Shown: positions 45,212 through 53,579 of the stretch, piece by piece
Layout: the number at the start of each line of letters is the position of its first letter
How positions within the stretch are numbered: position 1 is the first letter of the stretch
Source of the DNA: Streptomyces sp. JH34
Lineage (GTDB): Bacteria; Actinomycetota; Actinomycetes; Streptomycetales; Streptomycetaceae
Length of the DNA stretch: 64,000 nt
Direction of reading: 5' to 3'
Assembly (NCBI RefSeq): GCF_029428875.1
Contig: NZ_JAJSOO010000001.1
Span: 3,782,001-3,846,000 of the forward strand
The notes under the pieces: model-generated
The model's database searches: none
What the model was told of the DNA's origin: nothing
The model's input: the letters and a program-made list of their open reading frames with translations, nothing else
Position numbers and translations under genes: made by a program

Positions 45212-45811
45212 GTGAATACCGAGAAGGTTACGGCTCGACGTCTCACGGCCGAACAGGTTGCGGAACTGGGCCTCCAGGACGGCATTTTCGTCTCGGCGGA
45301 GATGGATGACCTTCCTCTCGACTGCTTCGCCCCGGCATTCCTCACGGAGCCGGGTAAGAATTTCGAGGGCGGTTCCTTCGCTGCGAGGACGATCTTCGGC
45401 AAGGAAATTCATGTCCTCCCGGACAACGCCGAAGAGCGCGGAATATGGGTCGCTGACAAGGCGGGCGAGGAGATCGAGGTTCTCCGGAGTGCCGGCGTCC
45501 TCCTGAACCTCGCCCTTTTCGTGCCCGACGGGAGCATGGAATCCCTGGATGCGCTCTACGGCGCCGCACGGGACGCGTTCGGCGCGGGCATCGTCCAGCG
45601 CTGGAGCGAGGAGACCGTCGCCGTACCGGACGTCAAGATCGACCTGTACGAGGAGCCGGCCCGGGGGCGGAAGAACGGTAACGCCCAGAACCGTGACCGC
45701 CGTGCCCTGGACATCTACCCGACCCGCGTGCGGTTCCTGGAGCCCAGCGAAGGCTGGAAGTTCGTCGTCGAACCGCACAAGGAGGTCGTCGACGACACCC
45801 CGACGATCTGA
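45212..45811 (+). CDS. Conserved-looking soluble protein of unknown function
   Basis: The 199-residue protein is acidic and soluble, with no signal peptide or membrane helix. I do not recognise a family. It begins with MNTEKVTARRLTAEQVAELGLQ and has a central region with WVADKAGEEIEVLRSAGVLL. The GTG start has AAGGGGA five bases upstream. The first 200 bases and the promoter are lower in GC than neighbouring genes, which may reflect transfer. A strong hairpin terminator follows. Confidence 0.7.
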   Translation: MNTEKVTARRLTAEQVAELGLQDGIFVSAEMDDLPLDCFAPAFLTEPGKNFEGGSFAARTIFGKEIHVLPDNAEERGIWVADKAGEEIEVLRSAGVLLNLALFVPDGSMESLDALYGAARDAFGAGIVQRWSEETVAVPDVKIDLYEEPARGRKNGNAQNRDRRALDIYPTRVRFLEPSEGWKFVVEPHKEVVDDTPTI

Positions 45812-46112
45812 CCTGATGGCGGGTTAGGCGTCGATGTCCGGTGGGAGCCCGTCAGTTCACTGACGGGCTCCTCCCCGTTCGCGGGGGAGACCGTCGCGAT
45901 GCCGCGCTCCGCACCCGACGGCAGCCGCATGCCCGTCGGCCGGCCGGGCCTCCCGAGCCCGCCGCCGCCCTCGTGTGTCGCGGAACCCCTGCGTTTGTCG
46001 CCGACCCCCAGCGGGTTCGTCCGCGATCCGTAACAGAGGCACCTGATCAGGGCGTTCGTGTGACTTGATGGGGGCACGGCATCGGTGGAGTCAGCAAAAG
46101 GGGCGGGCGGAC
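45812..46112. other. Intergenic region
   Basis: This interval holds the terminator at 45844-45871 and then the upstream region of the polysaccharide deacetylase gene. No gene was recognised. Confidence 0.6.
45844..45871 (+). terminator. Intrinsic hairpin terminator
   Basis: A perfect 13-bp stem (GGAGCCCGTCAGT and its complement) has a two-base spacer and is followed by TCCTCCCC. It lies 33 bases after the preceding stop codon. Confidence 0.75.
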
Positions 46113-46874
46113 ATGGCAAAGCACAAGGGAAGGGGATGGCACAGCCGGCTCCTCGCGGCGGGGCTCGGAGTGACGGCGCTGGCCGCCGCCACCTCGGTGT
46201 GGAGTGCTCAGGCCGACCCCACGGGAGGACGGCAGCCGGAGGCGCGGCCCCAGGAACAGGCCGTGACGAAGGTGGCGGCCGACATCGCGCACGCCTCGGA
46301 CGGCGGGCCCCGGGGCGTCAACATCACCATCGACGACGGACCGGACCCGGTCTGGACGCCGCAGGTGCTGCAACTGCTCAAGGACAGCGGTGTGAAGGCC
46401 ACCTTCTGCATGGTGGGCACGCAGGCCAAGGCCTACCCCGACCTGGTCAAGAAGGTCGTGGCCGACGGACACCGGCTGTGCGACCACACCGTCTCGCACG
46501 ACACCGCCATGGACACCAAGTCCGAGGCCTACCAGTCCCAGCAGATCCTGGATGCCGAACGCATGATCACCGAGGCGTCCGGAGGCGTCCGGCCGCAGTA
46601 CTACCGGGCTCCGGGCGGTGCCTTCACCCCGTACAGCCGGAAGCTGGCCGCGTCCCGGGGTATGCGCCCGCTGGGCTGGAACGTCGATACCAAGGACTTC
46701 GAGCACCCCGGCGTGGACACCATGGTCGACACCGTCAAGAGGGAGATCCCCAACGGGCCGACCATCCTCTTCCACGACGCGGGCGGGGAGCGTTCCGAGA
46801 CCCTGGCCGCTCTGCGCGAGGTGCTGCCCTGGCTGAAGGAGCAGGGGTACTCCTTCGGCTTCCCCGTGCGCTGA
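46113..46874 (+). CDS. Secreted polysaccharide deacetylase (NodB homology)
   Basis: The 253-residue protein has a signal peptide (about 1-35) and a NodB domain with TIDDGPD (Asp74 and Asp75), HTVSH (His125 and His129) and RAPGG. These residues bind the catalytic metal. Likely substrates are peptidoglycan or chitin-type N-acetylglucosamine. The ATG at 46113 was chosen because a leader with basic N-terminus follows; the in-frame ATG at 46065 is upstream and less likely. Confidence 0.9.
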   Translation: MAKHKGRGWHSRLLAAGLGVTALAAATSVWSAQADPTGGRQPEARPQEQAVTKVAADIAHASDGGPRGVNITIDDGPDPVWTPQVLQLLKDSGVKATFCMVGTQAKAYPDLVKKVVADGHRLCDHTVSHDTAMDTKSEAYQSQQILDAERMITEASGGVRPQYYRAPGGAFTPYSRKLAASRGMRPLGWNVDTKDFEHPGVDTMVDTVKREIPNGPTILFHDAGGERSETLAALREVLPWLKEQGYSFGFPVR

Positions 46875-46904
46875 GCTGAGGCCCGCGGCCCCCGTGAACG
46901 TCCC

Positions 46905-46933
46905 GAAGCCCCCGGCCCACGGCCAGGGGCTTC
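46905..46933. terminator. Hairpin terminator
   Basis: GAAGCCCC-C-GGCC and its complement with one mismatch form a stem closed by a CAC loop. It lies between the deacetylase and the converging Mca-like gene. Confidence 0.65.
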
Positions 46934-47011
46934 CGCAGGGAGCGGGTCACGAGAGGCGAGACGGTCCGCCGACGCCGACGCGCTGCCCCCGGACCGGGCC
47001 GGGCGGGCGGA

Positions 47012-47845
47012 TCAGCGGAGACCGGCGAAGAGATCGGTCTCGGGTACGGCCGTGCCGGCGGTGCCCTGGACGCGGACGAAGGTCTCCGTGCCCATCAGCT
47101 CGCGGAACCTCTCCCGGCCCATCTTGAGGAAGAAGATGTTCTCGCCCTGACTGGCGTGCGCGGCCAGAGCGTCGAACTTCTGGTCGCTGAACGCGGCAGT
47201 GTCCACCCACGTGCTGATCTCGTCGTCCGGGAGACCGATCTCGGCCATCGCGGCGGTCTCGGCAGGATCCGGCTCCGGCATGTCCTCCTGGAACTCGCGC
47301 ATGGTCTCCCCGAACCGCTGCATCATCGACCGGGGCATCGTCGTCCAGTACACCTTCGGCGTCAGCGCGGTCCTCTCCAGCGCCGCCATCGTGATGCGGT
47401 GGGCCTGGATGTGGTCGGGGTGGCCGTAGAAGCCGTTCTCGTCGTAGGTGACGACCACATCGGGCCGGTAGTGCTCGATGAGTTCCGCGAGCCGGGCGGC
47501 GCCTTCCTCGACGGGGGTCCCCCAGAAGGAACCGGGGGCGTCGTTGCTCGGCCAGCCGATCATCCCGGAGTCGGCGTAGTCCAGCATCTCCAGGTCGCTG
47601 ATCTTCAGGACCTCACAGCTCGCCTCGAGTTCCTGGCGGCGCATCGCGGCGACGGCTGCGGGGTCGTGCCCGGGATCGCCCGGCTTGACGCCTCCCGGTC
47701 CGTCGCCGCAACCGCCGTCGGTACAGGTCACCAGAACCGTGCGGATGCCTTCCGCGGCGTACCGCGCGAGGACTCCTCCGGTCCCGGTGGCCTCGTCGTC
47801 GGGGTGGGCGTGTACTGCCATGAGCGTCAAGGGCCGGTCAGTCAT
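47012..47845 (-). CDS. Mca/PIG-L family deacetylase (mycothiol S-conjugate amidase-like)
   Basis: The 277-residue protein has AHPDDE at 13-18 and YGHPDH near 141, the zinc-binding motifs of the LmbE/PIG-L fold. Length and the TCTDGGCGDG segment resemble Mca/MshB enzymes, which cleave mycothiol conjugates or make mycothiol. Streptomyces carries several paralogues, so the exact role is uncertain. The next stretch upstream is gene-poor. Confidence 0.85.
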   Translation of the reverse strand: MTDRPLTLMAVHAHPDDEATGTGGVLARYAAEGIRTVLVTCTDGGCGDGPGGVKPGDPGHDPAAVAAMRRQELEASCEVLKISDLEMLDYADSGMIGWPSNDAPGSFWGTPVEEGAARLAELIEHYRPDVVVTYDENGFYGHPDHIQAHRITMAALERTALTPKVYWTTMPRSMMQRFGETMREFQEDMPEPDPAETAAMAEIGLPDDEISTWVDTAAFSDQKFDALAAHASQGENIFFLKMGRERFRELMGTETFVRVQGTAGTAVPETDLFAGLR

Positions 47846-48313
47846 GAGAAAAGTCCTCCTGCGGAACTACGTCCTGGTCCGGACGCGCGGCGGGCTCACC
47901 GCGGTCCTGGGGCCCGGATCCTGACGGGACGGACGACCTCGCGGTCCCGTGTCCCCCGCCCGTGCGGCGCCGGTGCTTCGGTCGATGCAACCGTGCGGGC
48001 AGGGTCGGCTGTTCCCGGCGCGGATCGCTCTTTCCGGGCACCGGCGTTCCCGGGGGGTTCCGAGGACGGGGCGGCGGTGATCCGGCAGCGCCCGCCACGC
48101 CCGGTTGCGAGGGTTCAAAGGGAGCCGCGCCGAGCTACCTCGAGCTGTGCCGAGCCGCGCCGAGCTTGCTGCGCCGAGCTGCGGTCCGCCGCACGTCACC
48201 TGCACCCGCCCTTTGAGTTGCCGCCCGACCGAGCCCGTGTGGTGATGGCTCAGGAAGAAGCCGGATGCCCAGCGGCACCCGGGCGCCGCGCGGGCGCGGC
48301 ACAGGGGCGGCCA

Positions 48314-48680
48314 CATGAGTTCGACCCTTCTCATGGCGGCCACCGGGAAGGCGGCAGGGCGCCTGCGTGCGCCCAGCTCGCCGCGTTCGCGGTGGTCAGC
48401 GGGCTCGTCATCGACCTGATCGTCTGCTACTGGCTGGAGGGACTCCCCAGCGGCAGGTTCTGGATCACCTGGTCCGTCTGCTCGTTCATCGTCGCCGTGG
48501 TCGCCGTGGTCGCCTTCGTCGCAGCGATCCTGCAGAAGCTGCTCGGGGCCGCGGGCACCCTCGTGACGGTCGTCGTGCACCACGGGATGTCGTCGGCCCC
48601 TGCCGTCCGGTACCACGGGATGTCGTCGGCCCCTGCCGTCCGGTACCACCCGGCCCCGGTCACGGCAGCAGGGCCCGGAC
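48314..48680 (+). pseudogene. Possible frameshifted two-helix membrane protein
   Basis: An ATG at 48314 with AGGGGCGG upstream opens a 34-residue frame that ends early. In a second frame from about 48362, hydrophobic segments LAAFAVVSGLVIDLIVCYWL and a longer one rich in Val/Ile/Ala follow. Joined, they would give a small membrane protein. The break near 48362 is an inference from composition only. Confidence 0.35.
48579..48644. repeat. Tandem 33-bp direct repeat
   Basis: Two adjacent, identical 33-bp units begin ACCACGGGATGTCGTCGG. The unit length is a multiple of three and continues the open frame of the possible pseudogene. Confidence 0.8.
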
Positions 48681-48736
48681 CGTGCGTCACGGTCCGGACC
48701 CTGCTCCGCGCGGCGCCGCCCTGCGGCGGGTGTGCG

Positions 48737-48952
48737 TCAGCTCTCCGCGGTGTCGTCGCCCGCCTGCCCGGCACCCTCGGCCGTGCCTGCCTTCTCGCGC
48801 ATCTTGCGCACCAGCTCGGCCTTCTGGTCGGCGGCACCCTTGCGATCGAGGTTGCGGTGCGGACCGTTGTTCTGCCGTTCGGCGCGGGACAGCCTCTTGC
48901 GCTGGCCGCCACCCATGCCCACGGGGTTGTTGATGTTCTTGCTCACGGTCAT
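48737..48952 (-). CDS. Small basic protein, DUF6243-like
   Basis: The 71-residue protein (MTVSKNINNPVGMGGG, then KRLSRAERQNNGPHRNLD) matches a short conserved Streptomyces family that I recall as DUF6243. It is highly charged and without Cys. GGGAG lies five bases upstream of the ATG. The function is unknown. Confidence 0.7.
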   Translation of the reverse strand: MTVSKNINNPVGMGGGQRKRLSRAERQNNGPHRNLDRKGAADQKAELVRKMREKAGTAEGAGQAGDDTAES

Positions 48953-49616
48953 GGGTTCTCCCGGAATGATGTGAAGTGATCTGAGGATTCATCGGTGAGG
49001 CACGGGCGCGCGACGTCGAGTGATGCCAGCAGGGGCCCGTGACGCTCTCACCCGTAAATCGGCGTCTGGAAGAAGATGACAAAGACGTTACCGGGTTCTG
49101 TCGTCCCCGCACACCAAGCCCTGTCGGTACCCCGGCGCCGGCCGCGCTTTCGCTGATCGCCTGGCGCATTGAGGCCCGGCTCATGCATGAGGCGTAGGGA
49201 GACTTTCCATGCCTGTGGAACGTGGTTCTCCTCCAGTCGCTGTGGTCGCCGCACATTCCGTCACGTGTGCTCGGATCCCGCCTCGGCGCACGCGAGGCCG
49301 CAGCGCTGATGGACATGGACGGCTGACGAGAAGGTGCTCGTGGCCACCGACCATGCCCGTCGGCAACTCTGTGCCATCGGAAGGAATCGTCCCGTCGGCG
49401 CCAGGCAGGCCGCGCCGGGCCGACCACGGGCAGGCGCACCGAAGGGTCCACCGCGTCGGAAGCGGGCAGGCGGTTCGTCGTTCTGTTGGCCCTTCTACGG
49501 CTCGACCTGAGGTGGCGGCCGGCCTCGACCAGCTCGTGCGGGCCCGGCGTGAAGAGGCGGATGACCAGGCATCGGGCACGGACATGGCGCGAGATGCCTG
49601 AACTGGTCCAGACAGC
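48953..49616. other. Gene-free flank of the tRNA-fragment array
   Basis: No gene is supported. Positions 49398-49616 are a diverged direct repeat of 51481-51699, in both cases ending at the terminator of a tRNA-Gly 3' fragment. This suggests that the segment is the end of another, older element of the same family. Confidence 0.5.
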
Positions 49617-49696
49617 AAAGAAGCCCCCGGCCATTGGCCTGGGGCTTTTTCATGGAGCGGGTGACGAGAATCGAACTCGCGCTCTGCGCTTGGGAA
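49617..49696 (-). repeat. tRNA-Gly 3' fragment with terminator, copy A (att-like)
   Basis: The 44 bases at 49653-49696 match the anticodon-loop-to-CCA part of the tRNA at 53935-54008 with one difference in the shared part. The GC-rich hairpin with a T-run at 49617-49650 copies the tRNA terminator. The 5' half of the tRNA is absent, so it is not a working tRNA gene. Confidence 0.8.
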
Positions 49697-49878
49697 TCAA
49701 CGGCTCTTGGGCTGCCAGAGGGGGCTATGACCTGCGATTTCCCATGAGGGAGCTTGGGTTTCCATGGCCTCTGGAAGCTGTACCTGACCGCTGTTGTCCG
49801 CTCTGCTGGGCATGGATGGGGCACGAGGTCAGCGGTGCTGCGGACTCTGCCAGGGGGTGCTCCGGGTGGGCCGGCGCG

Positions 49879-50280
49879 TCAGAGAGGGATGATGCGGACC
49901 TGGTCTCCGCAGAGTTTGGTCATGTCGTCGCTGTCGGAGGTCAAGAGGGCGACGGGTTTCTGCTGACGCAGGGCGACCTCGGCGACCGTGGCGTCGATGG
50001 CGTACTTGTGTCCGTGCAGCCCAGCCCCTTTGAGGAGTTCTGCTGCCGCTTTCGCCGCTTGTTCGGTGACCGGCTCCACCTTGACGCGGGAGAGGGCCCA
50101 GTTCAGACGGGGCATGTTGGTGCGGGAGTGAGTGACTTCCACGATGGTGTTGGCCCCGATCACCAGGTCGGCGCCCAAGTCGTGGAAGACCTGAAGCATC
50201 GCTAGGAGCTTGCGGTCCTGCGCGATCCAGGCGGAGAGCCCTTCCGAGTCAAGGACGACGGTTTCGATGCGCTCGCTCAC
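49879..50280 (-). CDS. PIN-domain toxin (VapC-like)
   Basis: The 133-residue protein has the PIN acidic residues Asp11 (VVLDSEG), Glu48 (IVEVTHS), Asp96 (AIDATVAEVAL) and the Asp pair in LLTSDSDD (114-119). PIN toxins cut RNA. Its GTG start overlaps the antitoxin stop by four bases, the usual coupling. Confidence 0.88.
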   Translation of the reverse strand: MSERIETVVLDSEGLSAWIAQDRKLLAMLQVFHDLGADLVIGANTIVEVTHSRTNMPRLNWALSRVKVEPVTEQAAKAAAELLKGAGLHGHKYAIDATVAEVALRQQKPVALLTSDSDDMTKLCGDQVRIIPL

Positions 50281-50525
50281 GCGGCGTCCGCGTTATCGGA
50301 GGAACCGGCAGCACCGAAGATCTTCGAGCGGGCCTCGGCGAGCTCCTCGTCCCTGAAGGGCCCATGCTCTTCCTCGTGCCGGCGAAGGTCGTCGCCCAGG
50401 AGCTGGTGCCGGATCTGGCGGGCTACGGCCTCCGCCACGTAGCCGGAGACGTTGTCCGTGAGCTTGCGGAGCTCCGCCACCTGGTCGCTGGGAAGCGTGA
50501 CGGTGATGCGAGTCGTTGAGGACAT
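50277..50525 (-). CDS. Ribbon-helix-helix antitoxin (VapB-like)
   Basis: The 82-residue protein begins with a ribbon-helix-helix domain (TTRITVTLPSDQVAELRKLTDNVSGYVAEAV) and ends in a charged tail that would bind the toxin. There is no ribosome site; TATGCT lies six bases before the ATG, so the mRNA is probably leaderless. A dyad at 50533-50548 lies over the promoter and fits autorepression. Confidence 0.85.
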   Translation of the reverse strand: MSSTTRITVTLPSDQVAELRKLTDNVSGYVAEAVARQIRHQLLGDDLRRHEEEHGPFRDEELAEARSKIFGAAGSSDNADAA

Positions 50526-50532
50526 ACGTCAA

Positions 50533-50548
50533 GCATACTGGAGTATGC
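50533..50548. promoter_or_regulatory. Operator dyad of the VapBC-like operon
   Basis: GCATACT-GG-AGTATGC is a perfect inverted repeat overlapping the likely -10 (TATGCT on the reverse strand), just before the antitoxin start. Confidence 0.65.
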
Positions 50549-50655
50549 GTGCAGGCTTGGGTTTGCGGCACCGATTGTTCCGGTCAAGGTTTCGCGACCG
50601 GATGGTGCGGTTTCCGGCGCTGGGAGTACAAGCCTGCGGGCCATGCGCGTATCGG

Positions 50656-51415
50656 TCAGAAGGGCGGTTCGAGGTAGCTGCGGCCATCGCTCTGTGGCCC
50701 CCAGTCCCAGGACTCCTCCAGGAAAGGCTCGGAGTCGGGGGCGTCGTGGCCCCACGCTTCCAGCGCCTTCCGGGCAACACGCCGGTTGGAGATATCGCCG
50801 CTGGTGTCCAGGATGGTGCGCGCGTGCACGGCGAGGTGATCGCGGTGCTCGGCGAGCGCGGGGTGCTCGGCGAGGATGAGCGCGGCGATAACGGCGGCTT
50901 CGCGCACGTCCTCGTGGCTTTCTCGAAGGAAGGGCGAGACCGCCTGGTAGAGCATCGGGCGCAGGTCCCGGAAGGACGCCACGATGGTGCCGGGGGTCAG
51001 GAAGCCAGGGAAGTGCTGCTCCGTGCGGCTCGCAATCTCGTCGGAGGCGTCGTAAGCCGTAGAAACCAACCAGTTCAACAGTGCCGCGCGGATGGGGACG
51101 TTGCGATAGGGCCGGGGGGTCGTAGCCGCCGGGTGGGTGAGGATGCCGGCGACGTACAGGGCGGCGGGGGCAGTGGCTTCGTAGATGGTGTTCTGGTGGC
51201 CGACCATCTCACCTAGCTCTGACAGAGCGTTGACCTGGGCCCTGGGCCCTGGGGTCGGGCGTCAGCAGCCGTGTGAGGACCTCGGGGAGGTCCTCACCGT
51301 TCCCAAAAGGCGTCTCGAGCGAAGCCCAATCAGTCTCCGACAGGACTACCTGGTACGGCGGCAAGTCGGGCTCGCGGGGTGCGCCGGCGTTGGAACAGCT
51401 GTGGTTCACAGGCAA
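50656..51415 (-). pseudogene. Frameshifted HEAT-repeat-like protein
   Basis: Two frames join into one plausible helical-repeat protein of about 250 residues: an N-terminal part (VVLSETDWASLETPFGNG to LLTPDPRAQ, 51415 to about 51240) and a C-terminal part (NALSELGEMVGHQNTIYEAT and onward, to 50656). The break coincides with a tandem 7-bp unit CCTGGGC (plus strand, about 51233-51253) that is present twice with a partial third copy. Deleting one unit restores the frame. The encoded family, similar to Streptomyces HEAT-repeat proteins, has no known function. Confidence 0.75.
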
Positions 51416-52085
51416 AACCTAGACCAGGCGTCGGATGCAATGCTCATGGTCTACGGCGGTGCGGACGGACGTCGCCGCCTGTGCCAGGCAGGCCGCGGAG
51501 CTGACCACGGGCAGGCGTGCTGAAGGGGCCACCACATCGGAAGCGGGCATGCGGGTCGTTGTTCTGTTGGCCTTTCTCGCCTGGAGCGGCAGCGCGAGGT
51601 TGTGGCCGGCCCCGACCAGCTCGTGCGGACCCGGCGTGAAGCGGCGGATGACCGCATCTGGCACGGATACGGCACGAGATACCTGAACTGGTCCAGACAA
51701 CAAGAAAGCCCCCTGCCCCTGGGGCTTTTTGATGGAGCGGATGACGAGAATCGAACTCGCGCTCTGAGCTTGGGAATCAACGGTTCTTGATCGGCTGTAG
51801 TGGCTCTGACCTGCATGTTTGTCTGGATCGGTTGAGGGTGGTGTGGTCGCTGGGTGCCGTGCTTGACCGCTGTTGTCCGCTCTGAAGGGCACGGATGGGG
51901 CAGGAGGGCGATCGATGCCGCCGTGCCGTGGGTGGGGAAGTTTCACCGCGCTGGATCAGGCGCTCGCGACCGTGCGATTTCACCCCTGGCGATCTGCCCC
52001 AAGGCGATCCGGTCGGCGGTCATCGATCCGGCTCCGTAGTACCGGCGGTCGACGGGCTGCGTCTCATTGCGGTCACCAGCAAGGA
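51416..52085. other. Gene-free interval around tRNA fragment B
   Basis: No gene is supported. It contains the repeat flank 51481-51699, the tRNA fragment B (51702-51776) and right-flank similarity to about 51905 with the copy-A flank, including a shared TGACCGCTGTTGTCCGCTCTG-like block. Confidence 0.55.
51702..51776 (-). repeat. tRNA-Gly 3' fragment with terminator, copy B (att-like)
   Basis: Bases 51733-51776 match the 3' half of the tRNA at 53935-54008 with one mismatch in the acceptor stem, and a terminator hairpin with T-run occupies 51702-51730. The 5' half is missing. Confidence 0.8.
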
Positions 52086-52105
52086 ACCTCATCGTGAGGT
52101 ACTAA
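52086..52105 (+). promoter_or_regulatory. Operator dyad and -10 of the RHH operon
   Basis: ACCTCA-TCG-TGAGGT (52086-52100) is a perfect dyad overlapping TACTAA (52100-52105), a good -10 element, upstream of the ribbon-helix-helix gene. Confidence 0.55.
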
Positions 52106-52132
52106 GGTGCCGTGGACGCGGAGGTGGGATTT

Positions 52133-52408
52133 ATGACCACGGCTTCGAAGCCACCCCGGCAGTCGCCGCTCAAGGTGGATCCGGCGACGGATAAGTTGAT
52201 CAGCCAGGGCGCGCACTTCCTGGGCCTGACGAAGAAGGATCTGGTCGCGGAGGCGGTGCGGGTTTACCTGGACCAGCGGCGTGAGGATCTGCGTGAGGGG
52301 ATGGTGGAGGCGCTCAGCGTCCTGGACGGCTCCCTGAAGTCGGACGTCATGCTCCTGACCGTTCTGACATCGGAGGAGATCGACGCGGTCGGCGGGATCG
52401 ACGAATGA
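52133..52408 (+). CDS. Ribbon-helix-helix antitoxin-like protein
   Basis: The 91-residue protein has the segment ATDKLISQGAHFLGLTKKDLVAEAVRVYLDQRRED, which is consistent with a ribbon-helix-helix antitoxin. The ATG has GGAGG nine bases upstream. Its stop overlaps the start of the frameshifted gene by four bases, the typical arrangement of an antitoxin with its partner. Confidence 0.7.
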   Translation: MTTASKPPRQSPLKVDPATDKLISQGAHFLGLTKKDLVAEAVRVYLDQRREDLREGMVEALSVLDGSLKSDVMLLTVLTSEEIDAVGGIDE

Positions 52409-52789
52409 CCGGTCCCGCTGCGATGCGGCCCGCCAGGCCCACCTTGCGATGCCTGCGCGATGACCTCGGACTCCCCCTGCCGGCGGTGACCGACCCCTCG
52501 GACGAGATCGAGCACCCGATCCTGGCTAAGACCGCTGAGCAGTTCGCGGCGGACGATGCCAAGCATGAGCGCATCCGCGCTGTCGATGACCAGGTGTTGG
52601 TCAAGGTGAAGGTCCAGCGTTGGCGCGGGGCGGTCTGGGTTGACGCCGACCTGCCGTGGCTGGTGGCAGCCGGCCGCCGCGAGGACGGCTGGCGACGACT
52701 TCTATGCCGCTCTCGAAGCCGACGGCAAGACTGCCCGAACCCGCTACAACGCCGGCAACGCCGACGCGCTCAAGTCCGCCACGGTCTGA
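52405..52789 (+). pseudogene. Frameshifted partner of the RHH gene
   Basis: The frame starting at 52405 reads MTGPAAMRPARPTLRCLRDD to ADLPWLVAAGRREDG and then loses coding character near 52690, while the +1 frame continues GDDFYAALEADGKTARTRYN to a stop at 52787-52789. An insertion or deletion near 52690 therefore split the gene. I do not know its function; its position suggests a toxin-like partner, now probably inactive. Confidence 0.75.
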
Positions 52790-52864
52790 GGTTCTGTGCT
52801 GGAGTGGGTGACGGAAAACGGAACGGGAGCCACCTGTGCTGCAGACGCTCCGGTGGCGCAGACG

Positions 52865-53188
52865 TCAGGCCCAGAAGGCTTCGGTGACGACGATCTGGGG
52901 ATCGGCGTGGCGCCGCATGAAGGTGTAGATGAGCCAGCCGCGTCCGCCGGCCAGGTCCACGATGTGGGGGCCGCCGGGGCTTGTAGAGGCCAGAGGTCGG
53001 ACGGTCATCCAGTGCGGGAGCGAGGCATCGGCGTCGATCCCCCGGAAGTACGGGTCTTCGGCCGTGATCAGTTCCGCACGGGCACTCATGATCAGGTCAC
53101 TGCCTTCGGCGGGCATGTTCTGGAAGTCGTGCTGCGCCTGCTTCGTCCAGTCCATTTGCCAAGGCGGCCGGAGTGGTTCGTCGATCAC
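52865..53188 (-). CDS. RelE/ParE-like toxin candidate
   Basis: The 107-residue protein has a start like RelE-type proteins (WTKQAQHDFQNMP), a central AEDPYFRGID, and a final WLIYTFMRRHADPQIVVTEAFW. It overlaps the DUF6247-like gene by four bases and is third in an operon starting with a Phd-like antitoxin. Toxin activity is inferred from position and shape, not from catalytic residues. Confidence 0.6.
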   Translation of the reverse strand: MIDEPLRPPWQMDWTKQAQHDFQNMPAEGSDLIMSARAELITAEDPYFRGIDADASLPHWMTVRPLASTSPGGPHIVDLAGGRGWLIYTFMRRHADPQIVVTEAFWA

Positions 53189-53550
53189 TCTCCGGGCTTC
53201 CTCTCAGCGGCTTCGTGCCGGAGGCGGCTGTACTCCTCCAGAAGCCGGAGGGACTCCTCGGGGTCCTCGGACTTGGCGGCGCGGGTTTCGAGGTCGCGAA
53301 GGTGCGAGTCGAGGGCGGGATTCCGGGCGATGGCGTACTGCGTCCACCACAGGCGCATGAAGGCGGGCACGGGCGTGATGTTGAAGGCGTCGCCGATGAC
53401 GCGCTTCCAGTGCGCCTCAAAGTCCGGGAGGAGGTGCGGAGTGTGGTCCTGAATCGCCAACCGAAGTGCTTGGGGCGTGTGTTCGGGCATGGGTGGCAAC
53501 CGCAGGGGTTCCCCCTCGTACCCATCGAAGTGGAGTGCGTGGGCGGGCAT
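53185..53550 (-). CDS. DUF6247-like protein
   Basis: The 121-residue helical protein has PEHTPQALRLAIQDHTPHLLPDFEAHWKRV and a later FMRLWWTQYAI segment, like a family I recall as DUF6247, often found with antitoxins. The ATG at 53550 has AAGGAG eight bases upstream. It lies 29 bases after the Phd-like gene and four-base-overlaps the RelE-like gene. Confidence 0.6.
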   Translation of the reverse strand: MPAHALHFDGYEGEPLRLPPMPEHTPQALRLAIQDHTPHLLPDFEAHWKRVIGDAFNITPVPAFMRLWWTQYAIARNPALDSHLRDLETRAAKSEDPEESLRLLEEYSRLRHEAAERKPGE

Positions 53551-53579
53551 GGTTCGTGCTCCTTGGTGTGGAGGGTGGG

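Larger units (their letters stand above)
47846..48736. other. Gene-poor interval with decayed coding and repeats
   Basis: No intact gene is supported across these 891 bases. Around 48117-48186 the element GCCGAGCT or close variants recurs four or five times. Around 48314-48650 coding-like sequence with two membrane segments appears out of frame with its start, and two copies of a 33-bp repeat follow (48579-48644). Confidence 0.5.

Noticed and set aside
47156..48979. 607-codon plus-strand frame across the Mca-like gene and the gene-poor interval
   Set aside because: Its first half is antisense to the Mca-like gene; only the short membrane-like part was kept, as a possible pseudogene.
48687..49634. 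315-codon minus-strand frame in the tRNA-fragment flank
   Set aside because: Arg/Ser/Pro-rich and overlapping the DUF6243-like gene in another frame; no homologous pattern seen.
49653..49696. Second and third tRNA-Gly genes (also 51733-51776)
   Set aside because: Only the 3' halves are present; the D arm and 5' acceptor strand are missing, so they cannot be working tRNAs.
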